NCBI GenBank assembly: GCA_022013695.1
Contig: JAKLPS010000004.1
Location: 1-64,000, forward strand
From: Weeksellaceae bacterium
GTDB lineage: Bacteria; Bacteroidota; Bacteroidia; Flavobacteriales; Weeksellaceae
Direction of reading: 5' to 3'
DNA: 64,000 nucleotides
Below are positions 1 to 8,661 of this stretch, in pieces. The notes below the pieces were generated by a model that worked only from the letters and a program-made list of their open reading frames with translations, was not told the DNA's origin and searched no databases. A program made the position numbers and the translations under genes. Numbering within the stretch: the stretch's first letter is position 1; every line of letters starts with the position of its first letter.

Positions 1-363
1 ATTTTTGCGATAGTTGGATGGATAATTGCCCACAGATTTACAGCAGAAAGAGACAGAAAAAACAAAAAAAGAGAAATCACACTTCAACATTTAATTTCTT
101 CCTATCAAATATTAACTCACGAAATTTCACATAGACCAACATCAAAAGAAAGGAATGATAAGTTCGAAAAAGCAATAACTGACATCCAATTATTTGGGAC
201 ACCTTATCAGGTTGAATTAGTAATAAAATTATCTATAGATGTGCCCGCAGGAAACGCATGGGAATTGGATTCGTTAATAAATGATTTGAGAAGTGATTTG
301 AGAAAAGAACTTGACTTAAAGCAAGTTAATGGAAATGTAAATTGGTTGAGGTTTAGAGAATAA
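1..363 (+). CDS. 3' end of an unknown membrane-anchored protein (partial)
   Basis: An open frame runs from the first base to a TAA and encodes about 120 residues without an internal start. It begins with a short hydrophobic stretch (IFAIVGWIIAH), followed by a basic, lysine-rich segment and a soluble tail ending in NWLRFRE. This suggests an N-terminal membrane anchor whose start lies outside the window, with a cytoplasmic helical domain. I do not recognise the family. The ORF track omits it because its start codon is missing. The frame is stop-free throughout and its composition looks coding, so I think it is real, but no function can be given. Confidence 0.55.
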   Translation: MFAIVGWIIAHRFTAERDRKNKKREITLQHLISSYQILTHEISHRPTSKERNDKFEKAITDIQLFGTPYQVELVIKLSIDVPAGNAWELDSLINDLRSDLRKELDLKQVNGNVNWLRFRE

Positions 364-741
364 AATACTTTTGGTAGAACAGCTTTTTTTTATTGTATGA
401 ATCTTTTTGTGTATTTGTTGATAGATTATCTCATTTTCGTATCTTTACAAAACAAATGAGAATCATTACAAATGACCATTTTTATGATCTAATACCATCT
501 CACAGAAAAAACATCGCCAGCATCAAACCACGAATGGTAAAAAAACAGAGCCAAAAATAATCTTTAGAACGCCAAGACGTACAAACAACCGCTCGGCTAT
601 AAGCAAGTTTTATCCAGAAATTATTGGGCTTGAATGCGACTGCAGAATTATGGGATTATACCGGTTATGACGGAATATTTTAGGCGAAAAAAATCCAACC
701 GGCATCTGAAAAATACTAAGTAAAACTTTAAAATTTGTAAT
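364..741. other. intergenic region, no convincing gene
   Basis: This stretch has no ORF with good coding character. A 34-codon frame starts at 456 behind a TATCTTTAC-like element, and the same frame continues with three in-frame stops to 719. That stop density is what non-coding sequence would give, so it is not annotated as a pseudogene. No stem followed by a U run was seen after the partial gene. Confidence 0.5.
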
Positions 742-1095
742 ATGAAGACCCTGTCAGTGATGCACATGCTTTTTGTTCAGGATATGGACAGAGCCATCAA
801 CTTCTACGAAAAAACCTTTACCCTAAAGACATTACAAAAATCACCTTTTTGGACCAATCTGGATTGTGGACACGGCCTAGTAGCTCTATGTTCGGCTGGC
901 AACAAAACAGAATTAAAAGAAACCGTACTAATTCTCGAGGTAGATAATTACAAGGAAGCCATCAAGAGAATTGAGCAGAATGGGGGCCAAGTCATCCAAG
1001 TGGGCGAACCCTATCCCGGCGTTCCAATCTACAATGTGGTTTTTATCGACACAGAAAATAATCAAGTGACTGCTTCCCAAAAGGCTAAAGAATAA
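742..1095 (+). CDS. VOC family protein (glyoxalase/dioxygenase-like)
   Basis: This 117-residue protein has the size and pattern of a single VOC domain: an opening beta strand with a Met/Asp stretch (MLFVQDMDRAINFYEKTF), a central strand, and a closing VVFIDTENNQV strand. VOC proteins bind a metal or small ligand in a cup formed by paired beta-alpha-beta-beta-beta units. Members include glyoxalase I, fosfomycin-resistance enzymes and many uncharacterised proteins. The substrate cannot be read from the sequence. It is a single gene with no operon partner. The ATG lies 4 nt after AAAATTTG, so the leader would be very short. Confidence 0.8.
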   Translation: MKTLSVMHMLFVQDMDRAINFYEKTFTLKTLQKSPFWTNLDCGHGLVALCSAGNKTELKETVLILEVDNYKEAIKRIEQNGGQVIQVGEPYPGVPIYNVVFIDTENNQVTASQKAKE

Positions 1096-1268
1096 ATTGT
1101 AGTCCATTCTAAAACCTTGATGAACCAGCCCGTTGCATCACTTTCCTACAACATCGAAAAACGGCGAGCAGTACATCGCAGGAAAAGAAAAAGGTTGAGA
1201 TGCTAAAAAAAGCAACAAAACCGGAGTTTTGAAAATTGATTAGATAGGATAAAAAAGCAACTGAAAAA

Positions 1269-1604
1269 ATGAAAAAGATTTTAATATCAACCAGCATTTT
1301 GGTGACCGCTGTTTTTGCAAATGCGCAAAAAATATATTCGGTTGAATACGAAAATCAGGCGGATATCAAAGTCTTTGTAGTGCCGTACGAAAACCAAGCA
1401 GACTTGAACGTTTACAAAGTAAAATATCAAAACCAAGCGGGCGCCAATGATGGTAAGTGGTTTTTTACAAGCTATTCAAACCAAGCAAAAAAGAAGGTAT
1501 ATTTTGTAGAATATGCAAATCAGGCGGATCTAAAGATCTACTTTGTAAACTACGAAAACCAAGCAGGATGGAAAAATTCATCTAAAAAAAGTCTGCTTTA
1601 TTAG
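1269..1604 (+). CDS. DUF6150 family secreted repeat protein
   Basis: This 111-residue protein starts with a signal peptide (cleavage expected after about residue 19, FANA). The mature part consists of six short repeats, each about 13 to 15 residues and carrying a Y-x-N-Q-A core (YENQAD, YQNQAG, YSNQAK, YANQAD), separated by VxVxxV strands. This matches my memory of DUF6150, a small Bacteroidota family of unknown function. The pattern suggests a repetitive all-beta exported protein. It is monocistronic and is followed within 8 nt by a REP-like repeat that could act as its transcript end. Confidence 0.75.
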   Translation: MKKILISTSILVTAVFANAQKIYSVEYENQADIKVFVVPYENQADLNVYKVKYQNQAGANDGKWFFTSYSNQAKKKVYFVEYANQADLKIYFVNYENQAGWKNSSKKSLLY

Positions 1605-1611
1605 ACGCCCC

Positions 1612-1682
1612 CGCTACTGCACAAATCCTTTTGGGTGCTGTATTGATTCCAAATCAGACATTATAGAAAATCGCCCATTCCC
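1612..1682 (+). repeat. REP-like repeat, copy 1
   Basis: CGCTACTGCACAAATCC and the following approximately 55 bp align with the block at 2034-2106, sharing CGCTACyGCACrAATCCTTT, CAAATCArACATTmTA and ATTCCCT. The central hairpin is degenerate in this copy. It lies 8 nt after the DUF6150 stop codon. Confidence 0.5.
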
Positions 1683-1810
1683 TAGATGTATTTGTAAATA
1701 TAACGAAAATTCTAATCGACGTTTAAGATTTTCATATTCTGACAAATTTAAAAAACAGGAAGTCTAAAAAGCCTGTTTTTGAAGATTTGAGTGGACTAAA
1801 ATATGGGTTT

Positions 1811-1884
1811 TGTTCGAGTTGTGTTCGAGACGTGTTCGAGTCGGCTTCGGAAAAGGTACCGTTCTTAGGAAGCCGACTCGAACA
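1811..1884. repeat. direct and inverted TGTTCGAG repeats
   Basis: TGTTCGAG occurs at 1811, 1822 and 1833, exactly 11 bp apart. The third copy opens a perfect 16-bp inverted repeat, TGTTCGAGTCGGCTTC (1833-1848) and GAAGCCGACTCGAACA (1869-1884), with a 20-nt spacer. The even 11-bp phasing places all copies on one helix face. It could be a protein-binding array or a strong RNA hairpin. Confidence 0.7.
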
Positions 1885-2033
1885 AATCTGCAACCTGACT
1901 CGAAGACAGTACGAATCTGAACAGAAAAAAACCATCTCACAACACTTTATCTAAATTATCATTTTCGTAAAATATTCGACCATTGTTTTGTAAAAATACA
2001 TTAGCTGTTTAATATTTTGATTGCTACCTCTAT

Positions 2034-2106
2034 CGCTACCGCACGAATCCTTTCGTGTGGTCTAATAGTTACAAATCAAACATTCTAAAAACTACAATTC
2101 CCTCCA
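2034..2106 (+). repeat. REP-like repeat, copy 2, with hairpin
   Basis: This is the better preserved copy. CCGCACGA (2039-2046) pairs with TCGTGTGG (2053-2060) as an 8-bp stem with one G-T pair and a 6-nt loop, followed by the conserved CAAATCAAACATTCTA tail shared with the copy at 1612. Both copies are in the same orientation, about 420 bp apart. Confidence 0.55.
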
Positions 2107-2356
2107 AAACACCTTCTTAGCAAAACAATCATTAGCACTGCTATATTATGGCAATCTTCAGCACCGAAAAACCAAATACCCTTTTTGCACAGCCATACAA
2201 AAGATGAGATGAGCAGCGTAACCATCATTCAGTCAACCCTCGGAATGGCAGATTTTGATGCAGCTTTCTTGATGCTCAAAATGCAGCGCGTCAAAGAAAA
2301 AGCTGAACTGATTTTAACCAATCGGAAAACAAACCATCAAACGAACAAATCGTTGT

Positions 2357-3427
2357 ATGATGAAGTCTATCCTATTTCTCCCATTAGTCATTTTGTTGGC
2401 AAGCTGCAGTTCCACGGACGACGAAATCCCAATTGCGCCATCGGACTCTATGTATTTCCCTTCCAACACCAGTTCTACCTGGGAAACCCAGTCGATCGCG
2501 AGCTTAGGATGGAATCAAAACGCAGTGCAACCACTGAAGGATTATCTGAATGAAAAGCACACCAAATCTTTTATGATTCTGGTGAATGGCCGGATCGTGA
2601 TGGAGGAATATTTTAACGGTCATAATGCCTCTGCCGAATGGGAATGGAACAGCGCTGGAAAAACTTTGGTTGCCACTACCACTGGAATCGCCCAACAAGA
2701 AGGATTGCTGAACATCAATAGCAAGGCATCCGACTATTTGGGTACCGAATGGACCAGTATGCCATTGGAAAAAGAAAACCTGATTACCGTGCGACACTTG
2801 CTGACAATGACATCGGGCAACGATGATACAAAAGAATATATCATCCGACCCAATATAACCTATGTTGCCGACGCCGGAACCCGATGGGCCTACAGTAATA
2901 TTTTCCAAAAATTAATGGATGTGGTTGACCATGCAAGCAATAAACCTTTCGAAACTTATTTTAACGACAAGCTAAAAAATAAAATTGGGATGGAGGGTTT
3001 TTGGAATTATGGAACGATCTACACCATCTATCACAGCACCACCCGAAGTATGGCGCGATTCGGACTTCTGGCCCTGAATAAAGGAAAATGGAACAACGAG
3101 CAAATCATTAACCAAAGCTTTTTTGATGAAAGCATCGCGACTTCGCAAAACCTCAATCCATCTTATGGCTATTTGTGGTGGCTCAACGGCAAGCCAAGCT
3201 ATATGGTTCCGGGAGAGCAAACCGTTTTTCAAGGCAATTTGGTTCCGAATGCGCCTGCGGATATGTACTCTGCAATGGGCGCGAGTGACCAGAGAATCTA
3301 TGTGATCCCCAGCAAAAAGATGGTCGTCATCAGGATGGGTGATGCCTCGGATCCTGCAAATCCTCAGTTTGCCTTATCTGGTTTCGATAGTGCACTTTGG
3401 GACAAAATCAACGCGGTCATCAACTAA
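2357..3427 (+). CDS. serine hydrolase lipoprotein, beta-lactamase (class C) fold
   Basis: This 356-residue protein opens with a lipoprotein signal (LVILLASC, lipobox cysteine near residue 16). It carries a beta-lactamase/transpeptidase-like domain: an SxxK motif in NSAGKTLVATT, then a YSN motif in RWAYSNIFQK. These supply the nucleophile Ser, its Lys and the Tyr-x-Asn of the class C/penicillin-binding fold. Proteins of this type are usually esterases or D-amino-acid peptidases at the cell surface, and the substrate is not predictable. Two adjacent ATGs open the frame (MMKS), and either gives a good signal peptide. The 122-aa ORF at 2185 overlaps it out of frame. Confidence 0.85.
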   Translation: MMKSILFLPLVILLASCSSTDDEIPIAPSDSMYFPSNTSSTWETQSIASLGWNQNAVQPLKDYLNEKHTKSFMILVNGRIVMEEYFNGHNASAEWEWNSAGKTLVATTTGIAQQEGLLNINSKASDYLGTEWTSMPLEKENLITVRHLLTMTSGNDDTKEYIIRPNITYVADAGTRWAYSNIFQKLMDVVDHASNKPFETYFNDKLKNKIGMEGFWNYGTIYTIYHSTTRSMARFGLLALNKGKWNNEQIINQSFFDESIATSQNLNPSYGYLWWLNGKPSYMVPGEQTVFQGNLVPNAPADMYSAMGASDQRIYVIPSKKMVVIRMGDASDPANPQFALSGFDSALWDKINAVIN

Positions 3428-3506
3428 GAAAAATACGACGAACCAATCCACTTTACTTTGCGAATGCTGACGGCGAAATGAAAGTTCCGTGCTCGTTTGA
3501 ATTTTG

Positions 3507-3580
3507 TATATTTGCGAGAGGTGTTAGTATATTTCCTCAAGTGGAAAGCTGTAAAATATAGTAATACCACTCTCAAAAAT
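3507..3580 (+). ncRNA. possible small structured RNA
   Basis: A good -7 element TATATTTG (3507-3514) is followed at once by a long imperfect hairpin. GAGAG (3516-3520) pairs with CTCTC (3570-3574), and the inner arms GTTAGTATATTT and AAATATAGTAATAC are largely complementary. No ORF follows until 3646. It could be a short transcript or a leader of the downstream nuclease gene. The evidence is structural only. Confidence 0.25.
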
Positions 3581-3645
3581 TCAACTCTTCCCAGCAAATC
3601 TAAACTTTGCTTATATTTACCTTAAATAAAAAACTTAATACTATA

Positions 3646-4725
3646 ATGGAAGCAGATTTAAATTTAAAATTAAAATTAGAACAATTACATCAACGAGTTG
3701 ATTCTTTAAAAGATCAAATTAATACCGAGGAAGCCACTAAAAATGCTTTCGTAATGCCCTTTATTCAAATTTTAGGATACGACATTTTCAATCCTACTGA
3801 GGTAATTCCCGAATTTATTTGTGATATAGGGACAAAAAAAGGTGAAAAAATTGATTATGTGATCAAAAGAGATGGAGAACCAATCCTTATAATTGAATGC
3901 AAACATTGGAAAGAAAAAGTGGACGCTCACAATTCGCAGCTGCATCGATATTACCACGTTTCGAAATCTCGATTCGGCGTTCTAACGAACGGCCATCAAT
4001 ATAATTTTTATGCAGATTTAGAAAAACCAAATATAATGGACGAAAAACCGTTTTTCACTTTAGATCTATCTAACTTACAAGATTCAGGCATGAAAATACT
4101 TGAAAAATTTTCCAAAGTTGGTTATAATTTGGAGCAAATCTTAGATTCCGCTGAAGCTTTAAAATATATCAAAGCCATAAGAAATGAATTTGAAAAAGAA
4201 CTTCAAGAACCTTCCGACGATATTGTAAGACTTCTTGTCAACAGATTTTTTGATAAACCTTTAACCGTTTCCAGATTATTTACTTTTAAAGAATATACAA
4301 GAAAAGCATTTTCAAATTCGATCAATGAATCAATAAGTTTTAGACTAAAAAACGCTTTAGATATTAATGAAAAAACACCGTCCAAAGCAGAATCGCAAGT
4401 TCCAAGTATTGATGATAATACTGAAACTCCAAAATATTTCACAACAGAAGACGAAATGGAAGGATCGCAAATTGTGAAAGCAATTCTAAGGGAAGTTTTA
4501 CCTTCATCTAGAATAGCGTTTAGAGACACTCAATCATATTTTGGAATTTTATTAGACGACAACAATCGTAAACCAATTTGTCGCTTACATTTTAATTCCT
4601 CTAATAAATATATTGAACTTTTTAACAATGGTAAGGACAATGGCGAAAAAAAACTTATTCCTTCGCTAGATGATATTTATAACTTCAAGACTGAGTTATT
4701 AGCAACCATAAAAAATTATGAATAA
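3646..4725 (+). CDS. orphan type I restriction HsdR-N-like nuclease (COG4748-like)
   Basis: The 359-residue protein has an N-terminal PD-(D/E)XK nuclease domain like the HsdR N-terminus. The acidic residue is in EKIDYVI (Asp70) and the E-x-K pair in LIIECK (Glu84, Lys86), preceded by EEATKNAFVMPFIQILGYD. The C-terminal half (about 170-359) has no helicase motifs and resembles the tail of stand-alone COG4748 proteins. No hsdM, hsdS or helicase lies nearby. The start at 3646 is preferred over 3607 because a TATATTTA -7 element (3612-3619) lies between them. The gene looks more AT-rich than its neighbours, suggesting acquisition. A defence or DNA-processing role is inference. Confidence 0.7.
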   Translation: MEADLNLKLKLEQLHQRVDSLKDQINTEEATKNAFVMPFIQILGYDIFNPTEVIPEFICDIGTKKGEKIDYVIKRDGEPILIIECKHWKEKVDAHNSQLHRYYHVSKSRFGVLTNGHQYNFYADLEKPNIMDEKPFFTLDLSNLQDSGMKILEKFSKVGYNLEQILDSAEALKYIKAIRNEFEKELQEPSDDIVRLLVNRFFDKPLTVSRLFTFKEYTRKAFSNSINESISFRLKNALDINEKTPSKAESQVPSIDDNTETPKYFTTEDEMEGSQIVKAILREVLPSSRIAFRDTQSYFGILLDDNNRKPICRLHFNSSNKYIELFNNGKDNGEKKLIPSLDDIYNFKTELLATIKNYE

Positions 4726-4808
4726 TAGTATCAGTACAAATTCAGGCGTATAAAATAGCTAAGTCATTGAACTCACAAAAACATCTAACAAAGATAAAAC
4801 ATAAAAAA

Positions 4809-5252
4809 ATGACTGGTAACAAAAAGGAATTTATAAAACAAGTTATTGAACAAAATATCCCAATTCATAAATTCTTAGGATTAGAAATGTTGGTTCTCGA
4901 AAAAGGCTTTGTACGGGTGCGTGTGCCCTTCCGCGAGGAGGTGGTAGGAGATTTCAGACGAAACCGATGGCACGGCGGGATTATCGCCACCATTATGGAT
5001 TCCGTAGGAGGCATCGTGGGCGGCACGCATTTCAAAACATTTGAAGACAAGATTGTCACCATCGATCTCAGAATCGATTACCTGAAAGGTGCCGAAGCCG
5101 AAGCCATCATTGTAGAAGGAAAAATCGTGCGCTTGGGAAACCGGATATTAGTAACCAAAATGAAAGCCTTCCAAAATGAAGAACTCATCGCAGAAGGAAA
5201 AGGCGTCTATAATTTTTTGCGAATGGAGCATCCAAAAACGCCGGAAAGCTAA
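4809..5252 (+). CDS. PaaI-family hotdog thioesterase
   Basis: A 147-residue hotdog-fold protein. The segment RNRWHGGIIATIMDSVGG is the typical H-G-G-x-x-x-x-x-x-D/E helix of PaaI/YdiI acyl-CoA thioesterases, where a backbone oxyanion and the acidic residue support hydrolysis of acyl-CoA. A closing strand with TIDLRIDYLKGAE follows. The ORF track begins at a TTG (4767), but the ATG at 4809 fits the family length better. It is followed by a hairpin shared with the convergent surA-like gene. The acyl substrate is unknown. Confidence 0.8.
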   Translation: MTGNKKEFIKQVIEQNIPIHKFLGLEMLVLEKGFVRVRVPFREEVVGDFRRNRWHGGIIATIMDSVGGIVGGTHFKTFEDKIVTIDLRIDYLKGAEAEAIIVEGKIVRLGNRILVTKMKAFQNEELIAEGKGVYNFLRMEHPKTPES

Positions 5253-5273
5253 TGCTTGCAGACTGAAGTTTAT

Positions 5274-5306
5274 AAAAAAAGATGAACTTTCGCTCATCCT
5301 TTTATA
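5274..5306. terminator. bidirectional hairpin terminator
   Basis: AAAAAAAGATGA pairs with TCATCCTTTT around an ACTTTCGC loop, between the convergent thioesterase and SurA-like genes. A and T runs on both sides suit termination in both directions. Confidence 0.6.
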
Positions 5307-5328
5307 TTTTGAAGATCAAGAGATCATT

Positions 5329-6708
5329 CTACTTCGCAGTGGTTACCACTGTGTTTTTCAGCCAGTTGCTGTGGAATTTGCAATCTTTGTATTTATCGTC
5401 AATAGAAATAAAGATGGATGGAATCTTGTTGTTCACCCATTTCTCTACAATCTCATTTTTCTTCTTGTTCAGCGCCATATCCTTGATTCTTTCGTAGTCT
5501 GTAGAGAGTTCTAGCTGATGCGCATCGATGATATCATTGACCTGAATAATGCTGATCATCTTTCTTTTCTGCTGATCTTCCTGCTGGAAAGGTTCCGTAA
5601 TATCGTTCTTTTTGAGACCTGCTATTTGGTACGCGATCGTAGGATCCAATCCCAATTTCTCCAACTTGTCGGATCCATCTTGGTTGTTGGTCATAATGCC
5701 TGCGGAGAATTTGTTGCTCTTGTCATCCGAGAATTTGTAAGCGGCATCCTTGAAGCTTATTTTCTTAGTCATGATCAAGGTTCTGATGCTATCCATTTCT
5801 TTTCGGGCAGCCGTAATCTCTTCAGCGTTCGGTGTATTTTTAATAAGAATGTGCCTGGCATCGTATTTTTTACCATTCCTTTTGATCAGTGTGATGAGGT
5901 GATAGCCGTACTCGGACTCCACGGGATCCGATATCTCGCCCTCCTGCAAATTGAGTGTGGCGGCTTCAAATGGCTTTACCATCTGCCCCACATTGATATT
6001 TTTGTACAGGCCGCCCAGCGCCGCAGAGCCCTCGTCTTCGGAATAGATTCTCGCCTGGCTTTCGAAGCTTTCGCCTTTTTTGATATCTTCTTTTATTCTG
6101 TTGAGTTTTTCGATAATTTCCTTTTTATGAGCCTCGGAGATCTTCGGAAACATACTGATCTTCGACAGCACCACCTCATCTTTCACGTTGGGTAGCTGGA
6201 ATTTGAATTGGTTATAAAAATCGGTAACTTCGGTAGGCGTTACGTCTGCTTTTTCCGTGATTCTTCCGTATTTTGCCTGGCCATAATAGTTGTCGGCATC
6301 TATCTTTTCGATAGCGGTTTTCATCTCGTAAGAAGTCCTGAATTTGTAGGCGGCCAGCATTGCTTTTTCGTCTGGAAACTGAGACAAAATCTGCGTGTAT
6401 TTAGTTCCTGCAGATTCTTTGAGAGCGGCCGACTTGTTTTCTATCAAAGTATCTTTTTTGGCTTCGTAGATGAGTAATTTATTGTTCAGGATGCTTTCCA
6501 GAAAATCGCATCTTTCCCCGACATTGGCGCCTTGCTGTTTGGCATAGTTGGCTTGATCCTCGATGTCAGATTCCAAAACTATTTCGTCGCCAATCACGGC
6601 GGCAATTCCATCGATGAGCTGACCTTTTTTTAATTGCGCTGACAAAGTTGTATTAGACAAACACAGAATCAGGGACAATAAAAAAAGACATTTCGTGTAT
6701 TTCAACAT
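5329..6708 (-). CDS. SurA-like periplasmic peptidyl-prolyl isomerase/chaperone
   Basis: A 459-residue exported protein with a signal peptide ending near SNTTLSAQ. It has an N-terminal SurA-type helical region (IAAVIGDEIVLESDIE, about 35-180) and two parvulin rotamase domains. The first (about 175-275) holds ARIYSEDEGSAALGG and EYGYHLITLIKR; the second (about 280-380) starts KYDARHILIKN. SurA-type proteins escort outer-membrane proteins and isomerise prolyl bonds in the periplasm. It lies 65 bp downstream of another PpiC protein in the same direction. Its own -7 element TAATTTTG (6736-6729) suggests separate expression. Confidence 0.85.
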   Translation of the reverse strand: MLKYTKCLFLLSLILCLSNTTLSAQLKKGQLIDGIAAVIGDEIVLESDIEDQANYAKQQGANVGERCDFLESILNNKLLIYEAKKDTLIENKSAALKESAGTKYTQILSQFPDEKAMLAAYKFRTSYEMKTAIEKIDADNYYGQAKYGRITEKADVTPTEVTDFYNQFKFQLPNVKDEVVLSKISMFPKISEAHKKEIIEKLNRIKEDIKKGESFESQARIYSEDEGSAALGGLYKNINVGQMVKPFEAATLNLQEGEISDPVESEYGYHLITLIKRNGKKYDARHILIKNTPNAEEITAARKEMDSIRTLIMTKKISFKDAAYKFSDDKSNKFSAGIMTNNQDGSDKLEKLGLDPTIAYQIAGLKKNDITEPFQQEDQQKRKMISIIQVNDIIDAHQLELSTDYERIKDMALNKKKNEIVEKWVNNKIPSIFISIDDKYKDCKFHSNWLKNTVVTTAK

Positions 6709-6728
6709 TAGTTATATTTATTAAGCTG

Positions 6729-6736
6729 CAAAATTA
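6729..6736 (-). promoter_or_regulatory. -7 element TAATTTTG for the surA-like gene
   Basis: A match to the Bacteroidota TAnnTTTG element, 20 nt upstream of the ATG at 6708. No clear -33 TTG at standard distance was found. Confidence 0.45.
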
Positions 6737-6773
6737 AGATTATCAACCCATTCTGCTTCATTATTTGTTATAA

Positions 6774-8609
6774 TTATTTCTTAAAATTTTTGTTCAGTTC
6801 TGCCATAAAAGCCGGCTGAATCTCTACTTTGGTTTTCGCTCGCAGATCTGCAATTGTGTTTTGCAGAACTTTCTCCGTTACCGCGTCCGTCATATCGTCC
6901 TGCGCTTCGGCCTGTGTCATCTGCTGCTCTGGCAGTATCTCATCGATTGCTACCACCACATCCCGATAAGAGATTTTGGTCGTGAAGATTCCTTTTTTGA
7001 AAGGTACATTATTTTTTTTGAAGATATCAGACGATTCCTGAATTTTCCCTTGTTCAAAATGCACCAAAACCTTATTCTTATCGTTTACCAAATCTTTGTA
7101 TTTAGCTTTCAGCGCTTCCCATTTTTTCGGATCTTTCATTTCTTTTTCAATTTCTTTCAACCATTTTGGATCCGAGATGACGGCTGCTCGTGATTCTGCT
7201 CTTTTTTCCCAGACAAATTTCGACTTGTTTTCGTTGTAATAATCGGTGTAGAGTTTCGGATTATTTTTCACTTCATCTTTCAAATATTCGGAAAAGATGT
7301 ATTCAGAATAGAGATTTTTCCGAAGTTCATCTATCTGAGGTTTGATGTCTGGCAGATTGGGAAAATTCTTGGCATAGACGCCCATCACGTAACGCTGAGA
7401 CTGGTAATCTGCCAACTCCGCCCATTGGCTGGTTGGCAATTGTTCCAAGTTTTTGTATTGCGCATCAATGGCCTTTTTGAAATCTTCGTAGGTCACTTTG
7501 TTTTTTCCGTAGGTGAAGAGGATGGCCTTTGGATTTTTAGGATTGAGATAGTTTTGATAGGATTTTTTGATCTCTGCAAAATCCGGAGTTTCCACAAACT
7601 GGTCTTGTGTTTTCAGCCAACTGATCATTCGCGACGTCACTTCATCTGCATAGCTAGTCGCGAGCATTTCTTTCTGGAAAAAGCTTCTGTTGGCATCGGT
7701 AAGCGTATAAGGCTCGATATTATAAATATTAAAAATAAAATATTTGTCCCCGAAAAGAATCGGTGTTTTGGTGTAGAAATCTTTCGCGTGGCCTTTCAAA
7801 GCGCTGTAAACTTCGTCTGGCAAAATCGGCGAGCCCATCACTGCGCCTCCAGAGTTCTTCTCTTCTTCTGTGGCGCCAAACTCTTTCACCACGGCTTGGA
7901 ATTTTTTTCCAGATTCCAATTCCTTGTAGATTTTCGCTTTGTTGGCTTCATAATTGGCATCATTCGGAACGGTCAAAACGCCGAAAACCATATATCCCAA
8001 ACTCGGCCTCGAGCCCACAACTTTTGCAAAAGCAATCACATTCGGCCGGTCTACAAAAGGGGTAAAGAAATTGATGGGCGTCTTTTTGATCTGCTGATAA
8101 AGATCGTAATCCAGCATCCCTGGCTTCACATAAAATGCTTTCCCGGCATCGGGCGCCACATTTTTTGATAGAAAATCGTCCATCTTCATTTTTCCCGATT
8201 TCACCTCGTTGTACAATGCTTTGTAATCGGTTTTATCTTCTGCTTTTTTCTCTTTCATGAACAGCAAAACCTGAGTTTCCGTTTGATTAGACGCTACAAA
8301 ATCCTGCAACAAAGGATCGATAATCGGCTTTGGATAAAACTTTTGCTCTCGGAGTTCCGACATTTTTTGATTGATTGTATTCACAAAAAAAGTGAGCGTA
8401 TCGGCTTTTTTCTCTTTTGCCAATTGCTGCAACAGCAAAAATTCTACGGTGCTATTGACGGATTTGTCTGGTCCGTTGTGTTCCAGGCCGTATTTGTTTT
8501 CCTTGATGTAATCTTGTACAGAGATGCTGTCTCTGCCAACAATCAGATATTGGGAAAAAGCCATTGGTGCGGACAGCACCAAAACAACGGTGAAAAAAAT
8601 TCTCTTCAT
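6774..8609 (-). CDS. exported PpiC/SurA-type peptidyl-prolyl isomerase
   Basis: A 611-residue protein from the ATG at 8609, chosen because MKRIFFTVVLVLSAPMAFSQ is a clean signal peptide; the ORF track extends it by 12 residues. A central parvulin-like domain (about 225-310) contains the segment around GYMVFGVLTV, EFGATEEEKNSGGAVMG and DKYFIFNIYNIEP. The rest is helical, with coiled-coil-like lysine-rich stretches to the C terminus. This is the architecture of large Bacteroidota PpiC proteins thought to fold envelope proteins. It sits between a PfkB kinase and the SurA-like gene, all on the minus strand. Confidence 0.8.
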   Translation of the reverse strand: MKRIFFTVVLVLSAPMAFSQYLIVGRDSISVQDYIKENKYGLEHNGPDKSVNSTVEFLLLQQLAKEKKADTLTFFVNTINQKMSELREQKFYPKPIIDPLLQDFVASNQTETQVLLFMKEKKAEDKTDYKALYNEVKSGKMKMDDFLSKNVAPDAGKAFYVKPGMLDYDLYQQIKKTPINFFTPFVDRPNVIAFAKVVGSRPSLGYMVFGVLTVPNDANYEANKAKIYKELESGKKFQAVVKEFGATEEEKNSGGAVMGSPILPDEVYSALKGHAKDFYTKTPILFGDKYFIFNIYNIEPYTLTDANRSFFQKEMLATSYADEVTSRMISWLKTQDQFVETPDFAEIKKSYQNYLNPKNPKAILFTYGKNKVTYEDFKKAIDAQYKNLEQLPTSQWAELADYQSQRYVMGVYAKNFPNLPDIKPQIDELRKNLYSEYIFSEYLKDEVKNNPKLYTDYYNENKSKFVWEKRAESRAAVISDPKWLKEIEKEMKDPKKWEALKAKYKDLVNDKNKVLVHFEQGKIQESSDIFKKNNVPFKKGIFTTKISYRDVVVAIDEILPEQQMTQAEAQDDMTDAVTEKVLQNTIADLRAKTKVEIQPAFMAELNKNFKK

Positions 8610-8661
8610 TTGTTCTATTTTGCAACCACTTTTTGGAGTGATCAAGTTTTTTAATTTTAAT

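Larger units (their letters stand above)
1605..2356. other. repeat-rich intergenic region
   Basis: About 750 bp without a convincing gene. It contains two diverged copies of a REP-like element (1612 and 2034), three direct copies of TGTTCGAG and a 16-bp inverted repeat (1811-1884). The ORF starting at 2185 runs 122 codons, but its second half is out of frame inside the serine-hydrolase gene and its first half is unlike any family I know. I leave it unannotated. Confidence 0.5.

Noticed and set aside
456-719. A frame starting MRIITNDHFYDLIP with three in-frame stops, which might be a decayed gene.
   Set aside because: About four stops are expected by chance in that length, and no family is recognisable, so there is no evidence of coding origin.
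1834-1842. GTTCGAGTC resembles the T-loop of a tRNA.
   Set aside because: No acceptor stem, anticodon stem or CCA end can be drawn around it; the motif belongs to the phased repeat array.
2185-2553. A 122-codon ORF upstream of and overlapping the serine hydrolase gene.
   Set aside because: Its second half is an out-of-frame shadow of the hydrolase gene, and the first half has no recognisable domain.
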